Made by a program: the position numbers and the translations under genes. 64,000 bases of DNA from NCBI GenBank assembly GCA_030068075.1, contig CM057826.1, positions 70,033,312 through 70,097,311 of the forward strand, written 5' to 3'. Numbering within the stretch: the stretch's first letter is position 1; each line of letters opens with the position of its first letter. The notes beneath the pieces are model-generated. The model did no database searches. It saw nothing but the letters and a program-made list of their open reading frames with translations, and was not told the origin of the DNA. This DNA is from Paguma larvata (lineage: Eukaryota; Chordata; Mammalia; Carnivora; Viverridae). Positions 32,058 to 43,802 of this stretch are shown piece by piece.

Positions 32058-33997
32058 TGTTTACCTCTTCATTTCAAAGAGCCATCCCAGTTCTTGGAAC
32101 AATTGATAGGCTTAAGATAAATGTATAAATTGGTTTTTTCAAAAAAAAGAAAAATTTTAAGTTACTAGTTAACAAATGAGTTGTGTAAGTCCTTAATTCA
32201 AACTACATACCTAAAGTCAGTATTTGCAGGTGGTACTACTTCTCTTTTTTTATCCTTTATTCTTATTTCCTTTGTCATGAAGAATCCATATATATCATAC
32301 AACTTTCTAGAGGCCAGTTAAAGTGTACACAGGATTTCTTTTTTATTCAGCAGCTAGTGTTGTGGCTGTTTCAATTGAAAAATACCATTTCACTTTTTCT
32401 AAAACCCACTATATATAATGACTATAAATGAATTTTTAAGAGTATATTGCTTTTTTAGAGTATTATCCTTTTTTTTTTTTTACAAAAATACAAATTGTCA
32501 ATACAAATGTTTGCATGTCTGAAGTTTTAAACTTTCTAATGAGAACATATTTTGTCTAAAATTGCATTTAAAGTAGAATAAATTATTTTTATGGCTCCCA
32601 AATAGATGTTCTTTTACAAATACTTTGTGATTAAAAAATACATCAAATAGCTCAATTAAAATAACTAGTTGATTTAATGGATTCACAAAATAAGCAATGT
32701 TCTTAGCAATACTATCATCCAGTGAAATGCATTTATTTAAATATTTGATTAGTGTTTAACACAGTTCATTATGTGCTTTAGCACTATTGGAATAATGTGC
32801 TTCATAGTCCTACATTAGAGCCTTACGGATGGTATACCCGTATTAAAACTCTTGGTGGCCTTCTTGGAGATGAACTTAGGGTATTGTAACTCCACTTCAA
32901 ATTGGAAGCTTCCAGAACATTAATGAGGGACTTAGAGATTTTAAGAGGAGAATAAATACGTAGTCACTCTGTAAATAAAAATCTATCCCCAGGGTGAATG
33001 CTGGGTTAATTTCAGGTCTTTGCTGTACCCATTGTATAATTAAAACGTCTTTGTAAAATATCGAAATGTATTGACACACATATTCAATCCTATTTAAAGC
33101 ACTTTACAATTAATCTCAGAAAATATTTCTTTGACCAATTTAATAATAATTTTGTTTTCCTAGAGATAATATGTGATTATTTCACATAGAGTGAAATGTG
33201 ATTATTTTATTACCATTTCATAGTGTCTTTAGTGCATAGAATAGGCTAGGTATGTGTATATATAAACACATACATGTCAATAACTGTATTTTAAGTAAGT
33301 ATGTTTAAAAAAGATCTAAGATCTATCAGACTCGAATGATGTAGCTAGGTAAAAAATAGTGTTTAAATGTGATAGTTTTTGAATTATAGGGTGTATGGAG
33401 ACCGGTAATGTTTTAGTATTATTATTAATTTAGTGTTATAGTATTGTTAGACCATAATCCTTTCATAATTTCTGTGAATCTCAAGAGACAACTCTTTTTC
33501 CCTCCTAATGATCAACATCCTCACTGTAGAGGAAAACAAACAAAAGAATAAAACAGTAAAAACTACAAAAGAAAACCCAGTAGAGACCCGAAGAATATCT
33601 CCTCAGAACCCAGAGCTACTGAGCAGTCTCAATCGATGATGATTAGTTTAACTTTGGAGGTCAAAGCTCCATTCACAATTGGTTTGATTACAAATTCGGG
33701 ATGTATTAAAAATGTAAGCGTAACGTAATAGATGTAAAATATGCAAAAGAGAACTCTAATAGGTAAAGAGAAGCCACCAACTGAAAGTACTTTTCAATTA
33801 CAATTTCCTGTTAGATTTTTATTTAGGTATTTCTCTTGTATGTCAGGAAAACTTAACCCTTTGCTCCAAGTACTTATATTAAACATGTCCTTATTTTCTC
33901 TCTTATTTTTCTTTTTAAGAAAATTAACACACTCATTGTTTAAATGTTAAATAATACAGAACAATTTTATTTTGGCTTTTTAAATATTTTTCTCTTC
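32058..33997. other. AT-rich sequence, nothing recognised
   Basis: About 1.9 kb with no supportable gene, RNA or repeat family. Confidence 0.4.
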
Positions 33998-34088
33998 CAA
34001 ACTTTTTTTTTTTTTAATTCAAGTTAGTTAACATATAGTGTAATATTGGTTTCAGAGGTAGAAATTAGTGATTCATCACTTATATAAC
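33998..34088 (-). mobile_element. L1 3' end remnant
   Basis: A T12 run followed by aattcaagttagttaacata, then tagtgtaatattggtttcag: the reverse complement of a carnivore L1 3' terminus, also seen at 52400. Only about 90 bp remain. Confidence 0.72.
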
Positions 34089-34429
34089 AGAAAAATTTAA
34101 TTTTTAAAAGAATCTAATGTTCTTGACTTTTCTCCACATTTTTGCTTTAGTCATTCTCAGAAACCCCATTTTTGGTGTTTTAGTTTTTTTTTTTTTTATT
34201 GGGTTTACACTTCTACATATTGTGAAATAACACGTACCTCTACAGCTATCTTCTGTTCATTAGTTTTGTACATTCTGTGTCGACTTCTCATTATGACATG
34301 TAGGGCATGAAACTGGTAGCTCAGTCATTATTAAATGTAATAGTCTTGCAAATACATATGAGTATTGCAATGTATCATGTGTAAGTGTTCTTTACTAATT
34401 TTTAAAATCTCATATTTTGAAATAATCGT
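34089..34429. other. unrecognised, T-rich
   Basis: Includes a T-run at 34186-34197. It may be further decayed L1 3' UTR, not provable by eye. Confidence 0.35.
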
Positions 34430-35372
34430 AGGTTTGCAGGAAGTTACAAAGATAGTACAAAGAGATCCCCTGTACTCTAGATCCAGTTTCTTCAGTGGGT
34501 ATGTCCTACATATATAGAATACAATATTGGAAACAGAAAAAGGAAATTAATAGAATGTGTGTGTGGCTTTATCAGACTTTGATCACAAAGTGTAGCTTCT
34601 GGAACCACCACTGCAGTGAAAATATAGAGTTCTTCCTTGATCAGAAATCTACCAATAGTGTCCCACAAACCCCTTTACCACATACCTAACTCATGGCAAC
34701 CACTAATTTGTCTTTCATCTGTATATTGTTTTCAGAATATCATGTAAATGTAAATAGTATTAAAGTTTTGAGATGAAATTTATTTTGTTGCTGTGTTTTT
34801 AGTCAGCAAAATGCCTTCGAGTTTCATTGTTACATTCAATCTGTTAGAAGTATCAGTATCTTTTTTTTTTTTTTTTTTATTGACTAGTGTTTCACGGTAT
34901 GGATGCACAACTGTTTGTTAACCTATTTAGGGATATTTTAGTTGCTTCCAGTTGAGATCGATGACAAATCAAACCGCTATTAAAAATTATGTTAATATCT
35001 TTCTGTAGAGACCCACACCTTCACTTCCCTAGTTCAGGAGTGAAATATCTGGCATTTATGGTGTTCTTTCAGTTTTTAAAGAAATTGCTAAACTATTTTC
35101 TAGTGTGCTTGTATCATTTTTCATTCATATCAAATCATAGAGGTATTGCTTCCTTACATTTTTAGCAATGTTAGGTATGGTATTTTTTATTTCAGTTCTT
35201 TTAATGAGTATGCAATGATATCTCATGATAGTCTTAATTTGTATTTCTCTAAGACTAGTGATGCTGAGGTGATTTTCATGCATTTATTTTCTAGTCTGTT
35301 ATCCTCAGGGAAATGTCTCATTTTGTCTTTTGCCCATTGTTTATTTTTTACTCTTCATATTTTATATATGCC

Positions 35373-35375
<3 letters not shown>

Positions 35376-35410
<35 letters not shown>

Positions 35411-35466
35411 TATATACATATCATTTATATATATATATCTACACATATATGTATATGTATGCATAT
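35376..35466. repeat. TA/TATG-rich microsatellite inside an L1
   Basis: About 90 bp of TATATA, TATGTA and ATACATAT units inside ORF2 of the old L1. It arose after insertion, since no L1 has this tract in its coding region. Confidence 0.88.
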
Positions 35467-36885
35467 AATAATGTAATTGATGCCATGTAGGTATAATTTA
35501 AATGAGTCCTTTGTCAGACATTTAGATTGCAAATATTTTCTCCTGGTTTGTGTTGGTCTCTTTATGATATATTTCACAGTAAAAGGTTTTCATTGTGATG
35601 TAGTCTAGTTTACTTACTCATTCATTTACTGTGCTTGGTGTCATGTCTAAGAATTACTCACCTTGGCTTAATTTCAGAAGATTTTACCTATAATATCTTG
35701 TAAAAGTTTTATAGTTTATATATAAATGTTTCCACTTTGAGATAATGTTTTCACAGGCTCTAAGGTTTACATTAGGGTTTATATTTTTGCCTATGGATAT
35801 CCAATTGCTTCAGCACCATGTATTAAAAATACTGCCCTTCTTCCATTGATTCTTATTTATGCTTTTGTCAAAAAACAAAAAACAAAACAAAAACACAGTT
35901 GGTCATACCTGTGTAGGTTTAATTGTGGGTCCTCTGTTCTGTTCTCTTGTTCTTTGTGTCCATTGCTTCACCAATACCACCCAGTCTTGACTAGTGCACC
36001 TATATCCACTATCTTGAAATAAAGTGGAGTAACCCTTCCTACTTTATTCTTCAGAACTCTTTTAGCTATTCTAGGGCTTCTGTCTTTCCATATAAATTTT
36101 ACAGGGATAAAACTAGTTCGAGAAGGCATAAGGGGGAGGCCTAAGGGAAACATTAAAATTCAATGGACAATGAAGTCATAAGTTTTAGAATAATCTTGTC
36201 TAGTTGTAAAGAAAATCTTTTTGGGATTTTGATAAGAATTGCCTTAAATCTCTATGTCAATTTTGAAAAAAATGTCATCATTACTATGTTGAATCTTCTA
36301 ACCGATAAACTTATTTAGTACTTTTTTTAATTTCTTTTGCCAGTTTTGTAGGTTTCAGCTTAATAGTGCTATACATGTTCTATTAGACTTGTACCTATTT
36401 CATATTTTGAGTGATTGTAAATTTGATTTTAAATTTTGATGTTTATGTGCTCATTTTTAGTATATAGAAATGTAGTTGATATGTGCATACTGTAGCAATG
36501 GTGGGAGCAGTATCTTTGCCATGGGGCCAATCTCAAAGCATTCAATGTTTCACTGTTAATTATGATAATATCTGTATATATTTTGTAGATGACATTTGTC
36601 AAAAGGAGAATATTTTCTATTTCTAATATTCTAACAATTTTTACCATATATTAGTGTTAAATTTTATCAAATAATATCAATTGATAGCATCATGTGACTT
36701 CGACTTTTTGACTTCGGATATGAAATATATTGATATTTAATTATTAAACCAGTTTCAAATCCCTGGAATGTACCTCAGTTGGTCAAAGTATAATTCTTTT
36801 TAGGTATTGCTGGAGTCTCTTTGCTGTTATTTTACTAAGGATATTTGTGTCCCTATTCATGAGAGAGATTGGTCTGTAGTTTTCT

Positions 36886-37101
36886 TTTTTTTTTTTTAAA
36901 CATTTATTTATTTTCTAGAGACCCAGAGACAGAGCGTGAGCAGGGGAAGGGCAGAGAGAGAGGGAGACACAGAATCGGAAGCAGGCTCCAGCCTCCAAGC
37001 CGTCAGCACAGAGCCTGACGCGGGGCCCGAACTCACAGACAGTGAGATCATGACCTGAGCCGAAGTCCGCCGCTTAACCGACTGAGCCACCCAGGCACCC
37101 C
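36886..37101 (-). mobile_element. CAN SINE inserted in an old L1
   Basis: Reverse complement of a well-preserved SINE: T-run, AACATTTATTTATTTT, (GA)-rich, GCAGGCTCCAGCCTCC, CAGAGCCTGACGCGGGGC, GAGATCATGACCTGAGCCGA, head TGAGCCACCCAGGCACCCC. Target duplication TGGTCTGTAGTTTTCT (36870-36885) and TGGTCTATAGTTTTCT (37102-37117) has one mismatch. The duplicated sequence is L1 ORF2 text, so the order of events is certain. Confidence 0.97.
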
Positions 37102-37594
37102 TGGTCTATAGTTTTCTATCTTTGTATGGTTTTTCTTTGGTTTAGACAACAGGGTAATAGGATAACTGGATTCATAAAGTAAATGGAGAAGTATTTTCTC
37201 CTTGGTTTTCTGGAGAGAAATAGTAAATTTGGTAGTAATCATTCCTCAATATTTTCTAGAATTCACTCTGGAAAGTAGCTTAAAGATTTTTTAAAATTAC
37301 CTTTAAAGAGCGAACCAGCACCATAGTCTTCCTCTAAGTTTAAGATTTCTTTAATGCTTCATAAGTTTTTTTATTCAGACATTTCTATAGTTTTACCAGG
37401 TTAAAGTTCAGAATGAACTACCACAATGACAACAAAAAAAGAGACAAAACTATGAAACTTGAGATTTCGGTGAGATTTCTCATCCATAGGTGGGATAATC
37501 ATCAGTTATCAATGTATAATACATAACCTTATTCACCCTCTTTCTTCCATTATGAATATTGTTCCTCATGGGAATAACAATCTGTAACAAACTG

Positions 37595-37970
37595 GTCATA
37601 TTTTTGGAGCAGTTTTAAGTTTATAGAAAAATTGGGCAAGAAGTACAGACAGTGCCCATATTACTTCCCACCCAACTCACACACAGCTTGCCGTACTGTT
37701 AATGTATTGAAATAGTATAAACCATTTGTTAAAATTAGTGAACCAGTTTGATCCATTATTATTAACTACTGTTCATAGTTTACCTTAGGGTTCACTCTTT
37801 GTGTTGTACACTACTGAGATGTTTGACAAATGGAAAATGTTGTTTATCTCTCATAGTATCACATAGAATAGTTTCGCTATACTGAATATCCCCTGTGTTG
37901 CCTGTATTTACTTCTCTTTGTCTGCCCCTTGAATCCCTAGCAACCACTAATGTTGCATTAATTGTCATAG
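37595..37970 (-). mobile_element. older L1 3' UTR segment
   Basis: Reads like the reverse complement of an ancient mammalian L1 3' UTR: ggagcagttttaagtttata, then aagtacagacagtgcccata, catagtttaccttagggttc, cactctttgtgttgtacact, ctagcaaccactaatg. No coding part is attached. Confidence 0.78.
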
Positions 37971-37974
37971 TGAT

Positions 37975-38155
37975 TTAATCCTTATCAAACTCTGTGAAGT
38001 TGGTATTATTGATATTAATACAACCATTATCTACATTTAATAGATAAGGACTATTGCTGAGAGTTATGCTGCTAATAAGTAGTAGAGTCAAGAGTTAAAA
38101 GCAGGAAAACTGACAACAGACCCCAGATTCTTAATCATTGTGTCATCCTGCCATT
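37975..38155 (-). repeat. MIR element
   Basis: Reverse-complement MIR pattern: gatttaatccttatcaaact, ctgtgaagttggtattattg, acatttaatagataaggact, taagtagtagagtcaagagt, ttcttaatcattgtgtcatc. The order of blocks matches the family throughout. Confidence 0.78.
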
Positions 38156-39540
38156 GTTAACCATACGAATTAGTGTCCTAATTCACAAAGGAGTTTTTAA
38201 ACTTCACTAAAATCATTGATTGTCTCTTCTTGTTCAAGAAAAATGGAATATGGAATGTAATAGGTAGAAAAGGAATAAAAGGATTTAAAATCCTTGTCAA
38301 TTTTACTATACACAGGACTTATAGCTCAGGGTCATAGACTCACTAAAAGATGAAGACTTAATCACTGGGATTATAGAATGTTTTCCTCCCCAACCCCATG
38401 CCTTTCTATCGCTGATGTTCATAGTAAGAGGTGTAAGAGGCTAAAAGTCCTTCTTTATTTCTCCTGTACTCTGTTTGGATTTCTCTAAAGATTATTTGTA
38501 TAAATAGGTTATGAGCCTTCGAATTATTTTAGTTGTAATCTACTAATAATGTATTGCTCCTGTCTCTATCCCTGTCACAAAATAAATAAAAAGTAAATAA
38601 ATAAATAAACTTTAAATACAACAGATTTCTTTGTTAAAAACTATGCATTAAGCATATTTAGTGGAAATAACTACAGAAACTTAAGAATGTCCCTAAATAT
38701 CGAGCAGCACTGTTGTTGAAAACTACAGTCCTTCCCAATTTGTTTTAGATTAAAAAAATTCATTTTAAGTGTGCCGTGTATAATTTGAGCCAACTTAAAT
38801 GTCCACGTGGATTAGGTGATGCAACACTTCAACTTCCCAAATGCTTTTCTTAATCTGGAAAGTGAAAATGTTATCTCTCAACAGTGGTAAGTGCTCTTAG
38901 TCATGCAATAAACATATTTTAAACATCTAGTGTATGAAAGGCACATAGATAAGTATTACAACTATAAGGTAATAGGGCACTTACTTCCACTACAGATGGC
39001 CAAACAAGCAAGAAGAAATGCTATGACTAAAAATTAAAAGGAACAACTGTCTTTGTAGAGTAAAATACATTGCTTGTTTAAATCCAGAATTCTCCTTTAT
39101 GGAATTTGTCATATTTTAGTGAAAATGACAAAACAAATAATTGGATGTTCAAGATATGACACTTCTGAATAACATTGATCAGATATTTGTGTTTGTATCT
39201 CTCATGTTATACACAAAGTTATTAATACATGGTACTGTTTGATGTCATCAGTACTAGGTTGTAATTAGTAAGTTTGCGTGTTTGGAGAGTTTTTGGAGGA
39301 AGCAATACGCAGCCAGTAAAATCGTTTCTATGTTACTCTCTCAGGTGGAAATGCCAGTCTGAAAACTGGCTCATTACCGTTAGGGGAACAAAACTAAAGT
39401 AGGGTGCAGTCAAAGCAATAAAATATCAAACCATTCTGAATATTTAATTCACACAAGACATCTAATTTTTATGGAAAATTGTACCTAATTTCTAATTTCT
39501 GGGTACAGGACCACTTTTATGAAGTACTTTCTGTAATGGA
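38156..39540. other. unrecognised, with (AAAT)n and a weak L2-like patch
   Basis: 38578-38612 is an AAATAAAT-type simple repeat, possibly a SINE tail remnant. 38905-38990 weakly resembles the L2/MIR theme 'aacatctagtgtatgaaagg'. Nothing else supportable. Confidence 0.35.
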
Positions 39541-39550
39541 CTTAGGAACT

Positions 39551-39780
39551 TTGTTTTTTTTGTTTTTTGTTTTTTGTTTGAAAGAGAGAGAAAGATAGAG
39601 GGAGAGTGCAAGCTGGGGAGGGGCAGAGAGAGAGAGAGAGAGAAAGAAAGAGAGCAAGAATCCTAACTGGAGTCTACACTGTCAGTGTGGAGCCTCATGT
39701 GGGGCTTGAATTCATGAACCGAGAGATTATGATCTGAGCCTAAGTTAAATGCTTAACCAACTGAGTCACCCAGATGCCCC
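39551..39780 (-). mobile_element. CAN SINE, minus strand
   Basis: T-rich tail with TTTTTTG units, long (GA)n, gagcctcatgtggggcttga, gagattatgatctgagccta, head TGAGTCACCCAGATGCCCC. Probable duplication AGGAACTTT (39544) and AGAAACTTT (39781). Confidence 0.94.
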
Positions 39781-39789
39781 AGAAACTTT

Positions 39790-40304
39790 TAGAAAAATAC
39801 AGACATCAGCGTTAGTGTCTAACTTTTATATTAAGTTGTAATGATAATGACTTAACTGTATTTAAATTTATTTTTATTTATTTTAAACGTCAAGGAGTAT
39901 ACTGTTTTATTAAAAATTTTTTAAATAAGATATTAATTTTAAGTGATATTAAAATATTATGAAAAACTATGTATGTGCATAGTTTATATTTGTATACTTT
40001 TTAAAATTTCAGTTTGAGACTTTGTAGGAAGTATTTCTCAAGTGATAGCAATAAGATATTTTAGTCATATTTACTTTGGATTGTTTACTTCAGATACAGA
40101 GTTCTATTTCTAAGAATGGAAATTTCTTACTAATATTTTAGTTTATTAATAAGAGAAATACAACTGGCAAACGAATATTTTACACACAAAAACATGTATA
40201 ATACTAACAGATAATGATGTCCAGTCCATTGGACTCTGCATATATATTCTCAGATTCAATTAATACGTAAACTGCCAAAGCAGGCAAAGCTAGTTTGTGT
40301 TGTT
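39790..40304. other. AT-rich sequence, nothing recognised
   Basis: About 0.5 kb, strongly AT-rich, without a supportable feature. Confidence 0.4.
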
Positions 40305-40327
40305 AGAAGTCACTTACTCTCTCTCTC

Positions 40328-40527
40328 TTTTTTTTTAAGTTTATTTATTTTGAGAGAGAGCATCCGTCTGAGGGGCAGAGAGAGAGGGAGAGGGAGAGAA
40401 TCCCAAGCAGGCTCTGCACTGTCAGCACAGACCTGATGTGGGGCTTGAACTCACAAAACATGAGATCATGACCTGAGCCAAAATCAAGAGTTGGAATCTT
40501 AAACAAATGAGCCACTCAGACGCCCCG
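40328..40527 (-). mobile_element. CAN SINE, minus strand
   Basis: T-run, AAGTTTATTTATTTTGAGAG, gcaggctctgcactgtcagc, gatgtggggcttgaactcac, gagatcatgacctgagccaa, head TGAGCCACTCAGACGCCCC. Probable duplication AGAAGTCACTT (40305) and AGAAGCCAGTT (40528). Confidence 0.95.
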
Positions 40528-40538
40528 AGAAGCCAGTT

Positions 40539-41924
40539 TTAAAATTTGACTGTGACTGAAAAAGAATTTGAACCTTCTGTTTTCCAGGTAATATCTCTTT
40601 CTTAACCTGGTGTTGGTTATGAAAGTGTGTTTTCAGCATACGAAATATACCAAACTGTACACTTAAGATATGTACATTTTTCTGCATGTATATTACAATA
40701 TAAAATTAAAAAATATATACATACATATGAAACACTAGAACATATGTTTCTCATTTTAAAGAGGTACTGAATATTGATGGCATCTGTTATATTCAGGTGA
40801 GGGTTTTTTTAAATTTTCAAGTGTACTTGATTATTCATTAACTATTCATCTAGACTTTTAATGACACAAAATGATATTTATGGTTTTATATCTCTCTGAA
40901 TTTCTATCACCATTCTTTCTGATATTTATATAATCAAGCACATTAAAATATATTTTTTTCTGAACCTAGAAGCCAAAGTCTCACCGTCAAGAATGTTGAC
41001 TAAAATACCTACAGTGACCATCTGCTTGTCAATAACTTCTAGATATTGCTCATATTTTTAGAAATTAACATATAGTATTTATATTATGCTCCTTCTATTG
41101 ACTTAAATTTTTAAGCAATTAGTAAGCATGCTTCAAAAAATCTGAATATGTTAAAATGCTAAGCTTTTCTGGTATCTTTCTTTGCATTAGAATTCAGACT
41201 TATCATTTTTATTGTTCAGCAAATTTATTTTCTGAAATCACATTTCAGTAAGCTAGAGCTTTGAATGACATGGCCAATTCAAATCATTTTTTCAAACTTG
41301 ATTAGAGTTTTACCAGTTTGTTGGCGTTCTGTTCTCACATGATGGTCTGCTGTTTCCTTTTCTAAAATAAGACAATAAGATGCAGGAAGTGTCATGCTAT
41401 CAAATGTGAAGTAGATGTATACCCCCTGAGGAGAAACTTTCCACAACAGGTCAAACAGATGTCTGAAAAACATTTAAATTTATGAACTTTTCATATATTT
41501 ACATGACAATGAGTCACAATATAAATTCATGCATCCTTGTTATGTAAATTCAGAATAAGCAGCAAAATATAACTGAAATTATGTCTCAAAAATGACATTT
41601 AAAACCTAAGATGTTTTTTCTTCTTGCTGTTCTTCTTACTCTTCGTATAAAATAATAACTGTTAAAAAGATTCAAACAGGAAACTACAAGCACACAGAAA
41701 CAGAATGGTTTCTGTGTAGCGTCATAATCTAATCAATTTCCTCAGTAAATAATCTATAAGCTCTAAGGATACAAATAGCATGATGTGGGAAGAAGGAAAT
41801 GGATTGGAAGTTCTTAGAAACCAAATTTTAAACAATCTGAGAACTTAAAAAAATCCCTTCGATTCATCTTTTCTTAATGGAATCAAATTATATCATCTGT
41901 TAGGTCCCTTGAAAATATTATTCT
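40539..41924. other. AT-rich sequence, nothing recognised
   Basis: 1.4 kb without a supportable gene or repeat. The 64-codon minus frame at 41279-41473 has no known domain. Confidence 0.4.
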
Positions 41925-42075
41925 TCTCAGTTTGCCTGTGTGTCAGAAACACTTGCAGAGAGATAAAAAATACAGATTCTTAGGTCTCCAAAAAATGAGA
42001 AACTCTAGTGACAGGACATGGACACGTTTCTAATTTTTAAATTACTTGTATGTATGATATATATCAGACAACTCA
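41925..42075 (+). repeat. MER5-like hAT DNA transposon fossil
   Basis: Resembles the MER5A pattern: cagtttgcctgtgtgtcaga, aacacttgcagagagataaa, aatacagattcttaggtctc, aatgagaaactctagtgac. These are short nonautonomous elements, long dead in mammals. Family assignment is from memory. Confidence 0.55.
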
Positions 42076-42445
42076 GTATGTATCTGCTCTAAAAAAGTTA
42101 TTTAAGCATTTAGTTCACTCATAATTGTCAGGTTATTTTTATAAAAAAACCTTTAGAGGCACTAATGAGTTATTTCCATGCTACCAGGAATTTGCTTTTT
42201 CCAAATATGTCCAATATGAATCTTCCACATATCCAAAGATTTCTTCGTAGTCACAAGAATAGTTTATATAGTCAATAACATACCTCCTATCTGCCAGTTA
42301 AGAACTGTACAAGAAAGTTTCATAGAAATAAGAAGCAACAGCATAAGTAACACAACTTGTAGTTTGAAAATGCTGTAAAATCTTTCATTTTGTGTTGTGT
42401 GGGAGAAGGCAAGAATGAAAGAAGACTGGGCATAGAATGATACTC
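42076..42445. other. AT-rich sequence, nothing recognised
   Basis: 370 bp without a supportable feature. Confidence 0.4.
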
Positions 42446-42460
42446 AAAAATATTAATCGG

Positions 42461-42627
42461 AGGGCGCCTGGGTGGCTTGGTCAGTTAAACGTCCGACTTC
42501 AGCTCAGGTCATCATCTCACGGTTTGTGGGTTCGAGCCCTGCGTTGGGCTATGCTGACAGCTCAGAGCCTGGAGCCTGCTTTGGATTCTGTGTCTCCCTC
42601 TCTCTCTGCCCCTCCTCTGCTCGCTTG

Positions 42628-42659
<32 letters not shown>

Positions 42660-42673
42660 AACAAATGAACATT
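42461..42673 (+). mobile_element. CAN SINE, well preserved
   Basis: Head GGGCGCCTGGGTGGCTTGG, CGACTTCAGCTCAGGTCATC, B-box-like GGTTCGAGCCC at 42529-42539, CAGAGCCTGGAGCCTGC, a long pure (TC)n at 42622-42655, tail AAAAACAAATGAACATTAAA. Duplication AAAAATATTAATCGG (42446) and AAAAAATTAATCTG (42674). Confidence 0.97.
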
Positions 42674-42687
42674 AAAAAATTAATCTG

Positions 42688-43802
42688 TTGATCTACCAGC
42701 CACTAGCAAATATCACATACAAAGATATTATACCCATAAAATACGCATATAATGAACACCAGTTGTTCAAATGAAAAGTAAAATCAGTCTTTATGCTGAT
42801 AGTCTGGGCAGCATTGCTCTTGTGGCTTTTAGATCTGCTATTTGACTCAGTATTAGGGTCTGTTTAATGCAAATAACACCACCATTGTGTATGTTAATGA
42901 GTTGTATGCATCGATTAACTTATTTTAGGGTAAAAATTAACACTAATGTACACAGACTGCCACTACTGGCCATTGAAAAGGCAACAAAAAATGAATTAAC
43001 CTTCCCAATGTACACTACTATAAAGCAAGAGAGAAAAAGAAACCATGGTTTTCAAACAAGAGTCAACACTGAAGAAAACCTATCACTGGGAGAAGTGAAA
43101 CAAACAAGCTGACCCTGACAATAGCCCTGTAATTGTGTGGAGAGGTAAGTTTGTGACTATGATTAGAGGGACTAAAAGCAATAATAAGCCCAAAAATCTT
43201 GAATTATTAATGAAAGGAAAGATTAAGTCTTGTAGGGACAAATTTAACTTCTTGCTGGAAAAAGTCTAACAGTTTTTAATACAGGAGAGCAAATTAGAGA
43301 CATTAGACAACATAATATTTACAATGCCTAGTATCACATTGTCTAGCATGCAATAAAAATTTTCAGACTTTCCAAGGAGCAAAAATATCTTACATGTAAA
43401 CAGGCAAATAGTCATTTTAAGCCGATCGAGAAGTGACAGAGATTACGGAATAATCAGACCATGACCTTAAAATAGGAATTCTAAAGCATTCAGTTATTTG
43501 AAGGAAAACCTTAACATATTGATGACAGGAAATGAAGATATAACATAGAACCACATGGAATTTTAAGATATTAAAAATTAAATACATGAAATTTAAATGT
43601 CACTGGATGGGATTAGCAGTAGATTATGCATTATAGTAGCAACTATTATTAATGAATATACAACAGTACAATTTTTCCAAATTAAAGCCTTGAGAGAACA
43701 CACTCTCTGCCTATAGAACAATTTCAAGCTGTCTATTATAATCTGTAATTGGAGTCCCCAAAAGGAAGGAGGTCAAGAAAAATAGTTGAATAAAATAGTA
43801 AC
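42688..43802. other. AT-rich sequence, nothing recognised
   Basis: 1.1 kb without a supportable gene. The 81-codon plus frame (42867-43112) has no recognised domain. Confidence 0.4.

Larger units (their letters stand above)
34430..37330 (-). mobile_element. old LINE-1, 3' UTR through RT region
   Basis: Minus-strand L1. The 3' UTR spans 34430-34740 (ttgcaggaagttacaaagat, tggcaaccactaatttgtc). ORF2 then runs 34880-37330, including ttctcctggtttgtgttggt at 35539 and ctttagctattct..gggctt-type text near 36060. Minus translation at 35968-36153 keeps FIWKDRSPRIAKRVLKNK, matching [18 protein letters not shown] in the full-length copy. It carries an AT microsatellite (35376-35466) and a SINE (36886-37101). 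Confidence 0.85.

Noticed and set aside
35146..35490. 114-codon frame ending in Tyr/Ile/Cys repeats
   Set aside because: Antisense to an old L1 and extended by a TA-rich microsatellite.
42461..42691. SINE heads as functional tRNA genes
   Set aside because: The tRNA-like A- and B-box segments belong to CAN SINEs with bodies and A-tails; no cloverleaf followed by a terminator is present.
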